Source: an uncultured Bacilli bacterium
GTDB taxonomy: Bacteria > Bacillota_I > Bacilli_A > RF39 > UBA660
Length of the DNA: 32,384 nucleotides
Direction of reading: 5' to 3'
Assembly (NCBI GenBank): GCA_910579535.1
Contig: CAJTUR010000020.1
Span: 1-32,384, forward strand
Shown: positions 22,400-29,346 of the stretch, in pieces
Layout: each line of letters starts with the position of its first letter
Numbering within the stretch: position 1 is the stretch's first letter
Program-made: the position numbers and the translations under genes
Notes under the pieces: generated by a model
Told to the model about the DNA's origin: nothing
Database searches by the model: none
The model's input: only the letters and a program-made list of their open reading frames with translations

Positions 22400-23146
22400 T
22401 TAGATTCTTTTTTGAATTTTAGAAGTCAAATACATGGAAAGTTTAAGAGGAATAAAGCGGTTTAGGAAAAGACCTAACTTGACACTCCAACCAGGTACAA
22501 TTATTAATTTCTTTTGAAACATTTTGTCAATGGCGTACTTTGCCACTTTTTTACTCGGCATTTCTTTTATTTTAAATTCTCCATGAGCTACTTTATTAAA
22601 TTCTGTAGATACTGGTCCTGGGCATAGAGCACTTATAGAAACATGACTTTGACTGTTTTTTAATTCTTCATTTATAGCTAGTGTTAATTTGGTGATATAG
22701 TTTTTAGTGGCATAATAGGTACTTAAATTAGGTCCAATTAAGAAGCCAGCGCTTGAACAAACATTTAATATGTAGCCACTCTTTCTTTTTATAAAATCAA
22801 TAAGAAAGAGCTTGGTTAAGATGTGATACGCTTTTATATTTAAGTCAATCATTTCTAGTTCTCGTTCTAAATCCGTTTTATAAAATTTTCCAAATAAGCC
22901 AAAACCAGCGTTATTTATTAAAATATCCATGTTTTTCTTTTGCAATTCTTGATGAAGTTTAAAAACGTTTTTTTCTTTTGTTAAGTCTAATGAAATAATG
23001 GTTACTTTTGTGTTTACCTTTCTTTTTATTTCTTCTAATTTTTCTTTTCTTCTGGCTACTAAATACAAATCGTACCCAAGACTTGCAAGATAGTAAGCCA
23101 TATCTCTTCCGATTCCACTGCTCGCTCCTGTTATTAAAGCTTTCAT
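22400..23146 (-). CDS. short-chain dehydrogenase/reductase (SDR family)
   Basis: 248 residues, classical SDR. Cofactor-binding TGASSGIG (6-13), with ARR (31-33) after the second strand suggesting NADP(H), NNAG (78-81), catalytic serine in CSSAG (130-134), and Tyr144/Lys148 of YYATK. It resembles the DltE/YqjQ branch, whose physiological substrates are mostly unknown. The C-terminal part (VPGWSVKLGLFLNRFIPLKL, basic and hydrophobic) may associate with the membrane. AGGTGAG precedes the ATG. It stands alone between the unknown small gene and the lipoprotein operon. Confidence 0.9.
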   Translation of the reverse strand: MKALITGASSGIGRDMAYYLASLGYDLYLVARRKEKLEEIKRKVNTKVTIISLDLTKEKNVFKLHQELQKKNMDILINNAGFGLFGKFYKTDLERELEMIDLNIKAYHILTKLFLIDFIKRKSGYILNVCSSAGFLIGPNLSTYYATKNYITKLTLAINEELKNSQSHVSISALCPGPVSTEFNKVAHGEFKIKEMPSKKVAKYAIDKMFQKKLIIVPGWSVKLGLFLNRFIPLKLSMYLTSKIQKRI

Positions 23147-23241
23147 ATTCTCACCTAAAATTAGTATTCTTATAAAACAAAGGTTTATACTTAATGCATC
23201 CCTATTTTTGTAATTTGTTATTTTAATAGCAAAATATAAAC

Positions 23242-23278
23242 ATAAAAAAAACGCGACTTATATCAAGTCTTGCGTTTT
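23242..23278 (-). terminator. intrinsic terminator of the envelope operon
   Basis: AAAACGCGACTT (23248-23259) pairs with AAGTCTTGCGTTTT (23265-23278), with one bulge, around TATAT or a similar loop, followed by eight T on the minus strand. It ends the transcript of the four genes 23305-25484. Confidence 0.85.
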
Positions 23279-23304
23279 TCAAAAAATAAGAGTGTTACTT
23301 AAAA

Positions 23305-23853
23305 CTATCTAATGGAAACAATACTACATTTACCTTTTAAACTATCAGAAAAAGTTGCTCTAAATGTTTTACCATCTTTAACCCATACATACATTTTAGA
23401 GGTAGAAGATTTAGATTCTAAATGGCCTTCTATTCCTTCCAATTTTTCAACCATTTCTTCATAGGTATAGGTTTTTTCCTTAATATCACCTACTATTTCA
23501 TAAGCGATTGATAATTTAAAGTCATCACTATTTATTTCATCTTTATCATACGTTGCTTTAATTGATCCTAAATCATTTTTGTATTCAATTTCTATTTTTG
23601 TTTTTTTACTTAATTGCCAACTGTAAGTATCCGATTCTGCTTTTTTCTCTCCTTCAAAGCCAATAATTTGATTAACTTCTTCTACTTTCATTTTTGGTTC
23701 AATTTGATTCATACACCCTTCTACTGTACAATTTCCTTTTACTTCTTCCTCTTTGTTTTCTGGTAATTCAGTGGGCTTATTGCCACAACCTGTCACTACT
23801 CCTAATATAATTATTCCAAGACATAAATAATGTCCTAATTTTTTTATTTTCAT
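23305..23853 (-). CDS. lipoprotein with two DUF3862/BLIP-like repeats
   Basis: 182 residues. Signal peptide with lipobox VVTGC, lipidated Cys23. After an acidic linker and a small CTVEGC segment (42-47) come two related units of about 60 residues. The first has KMKVEEVNQIIGFEGEKKAES...YSWQL and ends IKATYD; the second has YTYEEMVEKLEGIEGHLESK...MYVWV and ends FRATFS. This matches the beta-lactamase-inhibitor-protein-like DUF3862 fold of small Gram-positive lipoproteins (from memory of the family). Last gene of the operon, just before its terminator. Its ribosome binding site overlaps the 3' end of the zinc-ribbon gene. Ligand and role unknown. Confidence 0.7.
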   Translation of the reverse strand: MKIKKLGHYLCLGIIILGVVTGCGNKPTELPENKEEEVKGNCTVEGCMNQIEPKMKVEEVNQIIGFEGEKKAESDTYSWQLSKKTKIEIEYKNDLGSIKATYDKDEINSDDFKLSIAYEIVGDIKEKTYTYEEMVEKLEGIEGHLESKSSTSKMYVWVKDGKTFRATFSDSLKGKCSIVSIR

Positions 23854-23869
23854 ATTTTTTAAATCCTTT

Positions 23870-24214
23870 CTAATTTTCTAATATATATTTTATCATTTCT
23901 TTATTTTTTATAAAGAACGTTTCTTCGTATTTTTCTTGGTCTCTTACGGGAAGAAAAATCGATAGTTTAACCATTTGATTGCCACATTTTGGACACCGAT
24001 AAAGATGAGCGCCACAAGCGTAATATCCTGTTGGAATATCTGCTTTTTTGGTCACTTTTGTTAAATTTTTAATATAATAGGAGGCATCACTATGAGATTC
24101 ATAATGCCCCACCATTTGTGGTAAGCCATAAAGCTGTTTTTTTAAAACTTCCATTGTTTCTGTACATTCGGGGCACCAATCCTCGTGAAACAAAGCTCGT
24201 AATTTTTTAAACAT
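23870..24214 (-). CDS. small zinc-ribbon protein, function unknown
   Basis: 114 residues, no membrane segment. Two CPxC pairs, CPEC (14-17) and CPKC (74-77), with a further Cys67 and several His (36, 41, 70) between, look like a split zinc ribbon. It begins 3 bp after the upstream membrane-protein gene ends, so it is co-transcribed and probably coupled. No family recognised. The context of two membrane proteins and a lipoprotein suggests an envelope-linked task. Confidence 0.7.
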   Translation of the reverse strand: MFKKLRALFHEDWCPECTETMEVLKKQLYGLPQMVGHYESHSDASYYIKNLTKVTKKADIPTGYYACGAHLYRCPKCGNQMVKLSIFLPVRDQEKYEETFFIKNKEMIKYILEN

Positions 24215-24216
24215 TT

Positions 24217-24801
24217 TTATTTTGCCTTTTTACGGGCTTTTTCTATGGTTTGTACCATCATGTCGGCTTTTGAAATCCCTGTTAAAATATAATTATCGTT
24301 CATACGGAAACGTTGATTAGACGTAAAAGTATCTACTCTTATTTTTATTCCATCTACAATCATTAAAAAGCTTACCCGACTACTTCCTTCTAAAAAACCT
24401 GAACCACTTTTTCCATCGTCGACCCATGCTTTTTCCACTTTAGAGGCGGAGAATTCATAAGTTTTAAATGGATTCCAGAAGAAGATTAACCCAATTTTAC
24501 CTTGTTCTACATCGATAATCACTACTTTACCTCTTCCATAAAATGTATGGTCTTTATTAAAACCACTTTCTTCTAATGTATGTTCAAATTCTCTTGTTTT
24601 ACGTTTGAAAATAAAACTTCCTCCAAAAATCCACCATAAAATTGATAGAACAGTTGGTCCCAAAATAAGTATTACTGCACCATTTCCTTTTGGAAAATAA
24701 AGCGCACTTATTGTAAAACATAGAGCACAAATTAGAATAGGAATGAATAAAGTTCCTAATAAATAAACGATGTTTATTTTTTGTATTTTTGATTCTTGCA
24801 T
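24217..24801 (-). CDS. membrane protein with C-terminal cytoplasmic beta domain, function unknown
   Basis: 194 residues. Two membrane segments at about 10-35 and 40-62, then the basic FKRKTREFEHTLEE and a soluble domain (about 80-190) rich in strands (VVIIDVEQGKIGLIFFWNP, SFLMIVDGIKIRVDTF). The second half recalls PH-like bacterial domains, but I cannot assign it. It is third in a tight group: 17 bp after the preceding gene and 3 bp before the zinc-ribbon gene. Confidence 0.7.
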   Translation of the reverse strand: MQESKIQKINIVYLLGTLFIPILICALCFTISALYFPKGNGAVILILGPTVLSILWWIFGGSFIFKRKTREFEHTLEESGFNKDHTFYGRGKVVIIDVEQGKIGLIFFWNPFKTYEFSASKVEKAWVDDGKSGSGFLEGSSRVSFLMIVDGIKIRVDTFTSNQRFRMNDNYILTGISKADMMVQTIEKARKKAK

Positions 24802-24818
24802 TTATAAATTTTCCTTTC

Positions 24819-25484
24819 TTAATCCCATTCGGATTCTTTTTTATTTTTTGGAGCAAAGAAATATGGGAAAATACCTAATTTAGAACCTAAGGTATGAAAT
24901 AGAGGGAATGTGAAGAAAATCGTTAGAAGTTGAACTAATAATACTCTAGTGTCTACAAATGATTCTTCACTTTGAATTTCAGCTCCACCGACCATATCGA
25001 TATAAAAGTCTTTTCGATCGAGTGGTTCTTTATATTCAATTTGATTTATAAATGATGTGTCTTGACTTAAATCTTCATAAATCAGCTTCCCAACTGGTAA
25101 AATATTGTCTCCAGAATAAATAGAATCGCCTTCATGAACGACTGAATCCGAATTAATACGAGCGGCGACTTTTTCACCAGAGGGTAAAGTTAAAGCATGT
25201 AAATACATTCCTTTATAATACCCTGCTCCTTTGTTTCTATATTCAATACCAGGAGAAACAACAGTAAATGTTTCATGATTTAATAAATCTTCTATATTTT
25301 GGGCTCTAAAGATATCCTCTCCCGCTTTTCCACCAATTTCGTCTGTTTCTACTTTATGTTCTTCTTTATGTTCCTCATATTTCTCGACAAGAATGGATTT
25401 TGCTATTTTTTCAGTCCCTAAACTGAGTAAAAAACTTAAAAGTAGGCATAACCAAATATCAAATCTTAACGATTGTCGTCGCAT
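24819..25484 (-). CDS. two-pass membrane protein with large extracytoplasmic domain, function unknown
   Basis: 221 residues. A membrane segment at about 8-25, then an outside domain (about 30-175) with charged EEHKEEHKVETDE and a beta-rich core (HALTLPSGEKVAARINSDSV, then VGKLIYED), and a second membrane segment (about 178-200) before a short basic tail. Not recognised. First gene of the envelope operon, with AGGAAGAGGAG as ribosome binding site and a near-consensus promoter at 25514-25542. The two-helix, loop-outside plan would suit a sensor or assembly partner for the membrane and lipoprotein gene products downstream. Confidence 0.7.
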   Translation of the reverse strand: MRRQSLRFDIWLCLLLSFLLSLGTEKIAKSILVEKYEEHKEEHKVETDEIGGKAGEDIFRAQNIEDLLNHETFTVVSPGIEYRNKGAGYYKGMYLHALTLPSGEKVAARINSDSVVHEGDSIYSGDNILPVGKLIYEDLSQDTSFINQIEYKEPLDRKDFYIDMVGGAEIQSEESFVDTRVLLVQLLTIFFTFPLFHTLGSKLGIFPYFFAPKNKKESEWD

Positions 25485-25513
25485 ATAAACTCCTCTTCCT
25501 TCAGAATAATTTT

Positions 25514-25542
25514 ATTATACTCTTTGTAAAATAGCACGTCAA
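25514..25542 (-). promoter_or_regulatory. strong promoter of the envelope operon
   Basis: On the minus strand TTGACG (25537-25542), a 17-bp spacer and a perfect TATAAT (25514-25519), directly after the terminator of the metallopeptidase gene. Confidence 0.85.
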
Positions 25543-25550
25543 TTTATTTT

Positions 25551-25575
25551 AAAAAAAAAGCCCTTTTGAGCTTTT
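25551..25575 (-). terminator. intrinsic terminator of the yugP-like gene
   Basis: AAAAGCCC (25556-25563) pairs with GAGCTTTT (25568-25575), with one G-U pair in the RNA, followed by a T run on the minus strand. The stop codon of the metallopeptidase gene is 6 bases before it. Confidence 0.8.
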
Positions 25576-25580
25576 AAAAA

Positions 25581-26252
25581 TCAATTATCATCACGATTGC
25601 CAAATAATAGGAAAAGTCTTACCAGTTCAAGGGCACTTGTCAAAACGCCCGCTAAATAAGTTGAGGCAGCAGCGGTAAGCATTTTTGAAACGCCTAAGGT
25701 TTCAGTTTCACTTGCTAATTCTAATTTTTGGATTTCAATTTTTGCTCTTTTACTGGCATCGATTTCAACTGGTAAGGTTACAAGTTGAAAAATTAATCCT
25801 GTTCCAACGCAAAAGATTCCCATCCAAATTAAGTTTAATGATTCAAAAATTAAACCTAAAAAAATGATAAAATAAGACATTGAAGTGGCAATATTCACAA
25901 TGGGGAATATAAGAGCACGTAATCGCATGTATATATAATTTTCTTTATCTTGAATGGCGTGTCCACATTCATGAGCTGCAATAGCGATTGAAGCAATTGT
26001 TTTTCCATGATAAACACTATTAGATAGTCTTACCACTTTTCTTTTAGGGTCGTAATGGTCAGTAAGATTTCCTTTAGTTTCAACGATGTATATTTCTTTT
26101 AGACCCTTTTCATCTAATATTTTACGAGCTACTTCAAATCCACTTAAATTTTTTTCATTTTCAATATTTTTGTATTTGCTATAATTACTTGTTACTAAAA
26201 CCTGAGCTAAAGCGGGTAAAAATAACATGAGTAATAAAATGATTAAATCCAT
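25581..26252 (-). CDS. yugP: YugP-type membrane zinc metallopeptidase
   Basis: 223 residues. Family of neutral zinc metallopeptidases PF04298. The zincin site HECGH (94-98) has His94, Glu95 and His98 visible, preceded by SIAIAAHECGHAIQD. Membrane segments at about 2-20, 115-135 and 137-158, with a further hydrophobic stretch near the C-terminus. DHYDPKRKVVRLS (65-77) is the conserved strand before the helix. Likely a membrane quality-control protease; the substrate is unknown. It starts about 43 bp after cysS ends and could be read through from gltX-cysS, and it has its own AGGAAGTG ribosome binding site and a terminator. Confidence 0.88.
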   Translation of the reverse strand: MDLIILLLMLFLPALAQVLVTSNYSKYKNIENEKNLSGFEVARKILDEKGLKEIYIVETKGNLTDHYDPKRKVVRLSNSVYHGKTIASIAIAAHECGHAIQDKENYIYMRLRALIFPIVNIATSMSYFIIFLGLIFESLNLIWMGIFCVGTGLIFQLVTLPVEIDASKRAKIEIQKLELASETETLGVSKMLTAAASTYLAGVLTSALELVRLFLLFGNRDDN

Positions 26253-26295
26253 TTTTTCACTTCCTATTTTCTATCCTAACACTTTTTTGTGAAGT

Positions 26296-27687
26296 TTATG
26301 TGTTAATGGTGTAAGTTGTTCCTTCTCGTGTATCTTTTAAAAGAATTCCTTTTTCTAATAGTTCTTTTCGGATACGATCTGCTAAAGCGTAGTCTTTGTT
26401 GTCTTTTGCGATGGTTCTTTCTTTTATTTTTTGTTCAATATAGTGGGTGTCGATGTTTTTAGTACTTTCATTCGTTATTAAATTCAAAGATAAAACTTCA
26501 TCCCAAGAGGCTATTAAATCTTTCTTAGTTTTCCCATTTACTTCACTTTTTAATAAATCATAAATAAGAGTTATGCTGTTTGAAGTGTTTAAATCCTCCG
26601 CTAAGTATTTTTTAAATTCATTATCGTATTTTTTATAGTTTTTTTCGTCTATTTCACCATCATCGTTTAGATTTTTTACTTTATTTTTTAATTTTAAGTA
26701 GGCACTGGTTGCATTATCTAAAGCTTCGTAAGAAAAGACTAATACTTTACGATAAGATGTGTTTAAACACATAAAACGGTAGGCTAAAGGGTCATACCCC
26801 TTTTCTTTAATTAAAGAGAGGGTTAAAAATTCGCCTTTTGATTTAGACATTTTTCCTGTTTCATCATTTAAATGTTCGCCATGAACCCAGTAATGGCACC
26901 ATTTATGCCCTAAAAAAGCTTCACTTTGAGCAATTTCATTGGTGTGGTGAGGAAAGATGTTGTCTACTCCACCACAATGGATGTCTAAGTATTCTCCTAA
27001 ATATTTTAAACTGATTCCTGAACATTCAATATGCCATCCAGGGTATCCCGTTCCCCATGGAGAGTCCCATTTTAAAGCTTGATCGTCAAACTTTGATTGA
27101 GTAAACCATAAGACAAAATCGCTTTGGTTTCTTTTATTTTTATCTTCATCCACGCCTTCACGAACGCCAATGACCATTTCATCCACCTTATGATTCGTTA
27201 ACTTATAATAATCGGTGAGTTTCGAAGTATCAAAGTAAACGTTTCCTCCACTTTTATAGGCATAACCTTTATTTAAAAGTTCCGTAATTATTTTTATGTA
27301 TTCATCAATATTATCGGTGGCTTTTGAAACGATTTCAGGCCATTTTATGTTTAAGTCTTTCGTGTCTTTTTTAAAAGCTTCGGTATAAAATTCTGCTATT
27401 TCTAAAACCGATTTGTGTTCTCGTTTCGCTCCTTTAAGCATTTTATCGTCTCCAGAATCGGAATCGCTTGTTAAATGCCCTACATCCGTAATATTCATTA
27501 CTCTTTTTACTTCGTAACCTAAATAATTAAGGCTTTTTTCTAAAATATCTTCAAAAATATAGCTTCTCAAATTTCCAATGTGAGCAAAATGGTAAACCGT
27601 TGGACCACAAGTATACATTTTAACCTTTCCTTCTTCACGTGGTATAAATTCTTCAACGGTTTTATTTAATGTGTTGTATATTTTCAT
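26296..27687 (-). CDS. cysS: cysteinyl-tRNA synthetase
   Basis: 463 residues, normal length. Charges tRNA-Cys. Class I signatures are intact: TVYHFAHIGNLRSY in the HIGH position and GKMSKSKGEF for KMSKS. The zinc site residues are visible in MYTCGPTVY and the WHIECSG segment with a following HCGG..NIFPHHTNE. Starts 11 bp after gltX ends, so the two synthetases form an operon, an order conserved in Bacillota (gltX-cysE-cysS, here without cysE). AGAAAGGA is the ribosome binding site. Confidence 0.97.
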   Translation of the reverse strand: MKIYNTLNKTVEEFIPREEGKVKMYTCGPTVYHFAHIGNLRSYIFEDILEKSLNYLGYEVKRVMNITDVGHLTSDSDSGDDKMLKGAKREHKSVLEIAEFYTEAFKKDTKDLNIKWPEIVSKATDNIDEYIKIITELLNKGYAYKSGGNVYFDTSKLTDYYKLTNHKVDEMVIGVREGVDEDKNKRNQSDFVLWFTQSKFDDQALKWDSPWGTGYPGWHIECSGISLKYLGEYLDIHCGGVDNIFPHHTNEIAQSEAFLGHKWCHYWVHGEHLNDETGKMSKSKGEFLTLSLIKEKGYDPLAYRFMCLNTSYRKVLVFSYEALDNATSAYLKLKNKVKNLNDDGEIDEKNYKKYDNEFKKYLAEDLNTSNSITLIYDLLKSEVNGKTKKDLIASWDEVLSLNLITNESTKNIDTHYIEQKIKERTIAKDNKDYALADRIRKELLEKGILLKDTREGTTYTINT

Positions 27688-27698
27688 ATTATTCCTTT

Positions 27699-29138
27699 CT
27701 AATACATACCTATGCTATTTTCTACTCTTTTAATAATTGTTTGTTGTTCTAATAGAAATAAAGTTTTACTTAATTCTCTTCCATAGTTTAAACCTGTCAC
27801 GACTATTCTAATTGGCATATATGTTTTTTCTTTTGTACTGTTTGTTTTTAATTCTACTCTTTTTAATAATTCTTCAATGTTTTGAAGGTTCCAATTCGAA
27901 CAATTTTCAACTTCTTCTTTAAAAGTTGTTAAAACGCTAGGAATGAGTTCATCACTTCTCAAATAATTTATACATTTTTCATCTAAAACGATTGTTTTAC
28001 GAAAAAATAAGTTAGAAACTAGAGCGATTTCACTTCCAAAGTGAAGGTGTTTTTTAAATAATAAGAGTAAGTTGTTAATCCATTCTTCTGTTTTATCTTT
28101 TAAGTTATATACATTTTCTAGATAAGGACGTGTAAAATTAATATACTCTTGATCATTCATTTTAGAAATATAATGTTTATTAAACCACACTAATTTTTTT
28201 ATATCGTAGCAACAAGGTCTTTTAGTAATTTTACTGATGTCAAATTCGTTTATTAGCTCTTGAAGAGTAAAAAATTCTTGATTTGTTCTAGGATTCCATC
28301 CTAATAAAGCCATATAATTAATAATGGCACTAGGTAAAAAACCTTGATTTAATAAATCCATTAAATCGTCTTCTTTATAGTTTTTAATTAAGACGCCTTT
28401 TTCTTTTATTCTTACTAAAGGAAGATGCACAAATTCTGGACGAGGAAAGTTTAGTGCTTCATATAAAAGTAAATATTTTGGCATACTAGATAGGTATTCA
28501 CATCCTCTTGTTACATGTGTAATCTCCATTAAGGCGTCATCTATTACATTAGCAAAGTTATAGGTTGGGAAGCCATCACTTTTAATTAAAATTTGATCTT
28601 CTAAAGTACTGTTATCAAATGTGATGTCTCCATAAACTAAATCACGAAAACTGGTCTGACCGGTTTTTGGCATTTTTTGTCTAATGGTATAACTTTCTCC
28701 AGCTAGAACACGATTTTTTGCTTCTTCTATTCCAATTATTCGACATGGGTCTTCATAAAGAAAATTTTGTTTTTCTTCATTTGCTTTCATTCTATTGGCG
28801 TTTAATGTTTTCTTATCACAAAAACAGTAATATGCTTCACCTTTTTTTAATAATTTTTCAGCGTAAGATTTATAAATATCTAATCGTTTGCTTTGAACGT
28901 ACTCCGTATTATTAGTTTCTCTATGTGGACCTTCATCATACGTTAACTGAAAGGCATTTAATATATTATAGATTTGTTCTTCTACTCCAATTCGGGATCT
29001 TGATCTATCGGTGTCTTCAATTCTTAAAACAAATTCTCCTTCGTCTTGTTTGGCTATTAAATAAGCAAATAAGGCACTTCTTAAATTACCTATGTGCATG
29101 TATCCTGAGAGACTGGGAGCAAAGCGGGTTTTGATCAT
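27699..29138 (-). CDS. gltX: glutamyl-tRNA synthetase-like protein lacking KMSKS
   Basis: 479 residues from the ATG at 29138, preceded by AAGGTGA, giving the family start MIKTRFAPSLSGYMHIGN. HIGN (15-18) and most GluRS landmarks are present: IEDTDRSR (40-47), DGFPTYNFANVIDD (188-201), RGCEYLSSMPKYLLLYEAL (211-229), FLPSAIINYMALLGW (267-281). However, where HLPL[IV]..(D/E)GKKLSKR(D/H)G is expected the sequence reads HLPLVRIKEKGVLIKNYKEDD (238-258). The KLSKR loop that stabilises the ATP transition state is absent and the loop is a few residues shorter. It may be an atypical enzyme, an inactive paralogue, or there is another gltX elsewhere. Operon with cysS. An extended -10 (TGGTATAAT on minus, 29164-29172) is upstream. 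Confidence 0.85.
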   Translation of the reverse strand: MIKTRFAPSLSGYMHIGNLRSALFAYLIAKQDEGEFVLRIEDTDRSRSRIGVEEQIYNILNAFQLTYDEGPHRETNNTEYVQSKRLDIYKSYAEKLLKKGEAYYCFCDKKTLNANRMKANEEKQNFLYEDPCRIIGIEEAKNRVLAGESYTIRQKMPKTGQTSFRDLVYGDITFDNSTLEDQILIKSDGFPTYNFANVIDDALMEITHVTRGCEYLSSMPKYLLLYEALNFPRPEFVHLPLVRIKEKGVLIKNYKEDDLMDLLNQGFLPSAIINYMALLGWNPRTNQEFFTLQELINEFDISKITKRPCCYDIKKLVWFNKHYISKMNDQEYINFTRPYLENVYNLKDKTEEWINNLLLLFKKHLHFGSEIALVSNLFFRKTIVLDEKCINYLRSDELIPSVLTTFKEEVENCSNWNLQNIEELLKRVELKTNSTKEKTYMPIRIVVTGLNYGRELSKTLFLLEQQTIIKRVENSIGMY

Positions 29139-29163
29139 GAAATTCACCTTTTTTCTTATTTTT

Positions 29164-29172
29164 ATTATACCA
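29164..29172 (-). promoter_or_regulatory. extended -10 promoter element for gltX-cysS
   Basis: On the minus strand TGGTATAAT, with no good -35, about 25 bases before the gltX start and just after the clpC terminator region. No T-box leader is present; the leader is too short for one. Confidence 0.55.
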
Positions 29173-29222
29173 TAACTTTTTAAGCGATACATTATTCTTT
29201 TCTTTTTTCTTTTTTAATATAA

Positions 29223-29253
29223 AGAAAAAAAGTCTAGAAAGCGTTCTAGACTT
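29223..29253 (-). terminator. intrinsic terminator of clpC
   Basis: Perfect 10-bp stem AAGTCTAGAA (29230-29239) against TTCTAGACTT (29244-29253) with a 4-nt loop, then a run of seven T on the minus strand. It lies about 95 bases after the clpC stop; nothing else is seen in that gap. Confidence 0.9.
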
Positions 29254-29346
29254 ATTCAAAAATTATTTATGCTTTGACCATAAATAAGAAGATGTAATAA
29301 TAACAAATTGCAATTCTCATTTATTACTTTTTAATCATAACATGTT

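Noticed and set aside
24599..24856. 85-codon minus-strand frame overlapping two membrane-protein genes
   Set aside because: It is a +1/-1 shadow of the two real genes; the genes in the other frames have ribosome binding sites and coherent membrane segments.
29139..29192. Upstream extension of gltX
   Set aside because: The family start MIKTRFAPS and AAGGTGA belong to the ATG at 29138; the extension covers the TATAAT promoter.
29139..29222. T-box riboswitch upstream of the gltX-cysS synthetase operon
   Set aside because: The space between the clpC terminator and gltX is under 90 bases and holds no T-box core sequence or antiterminator.
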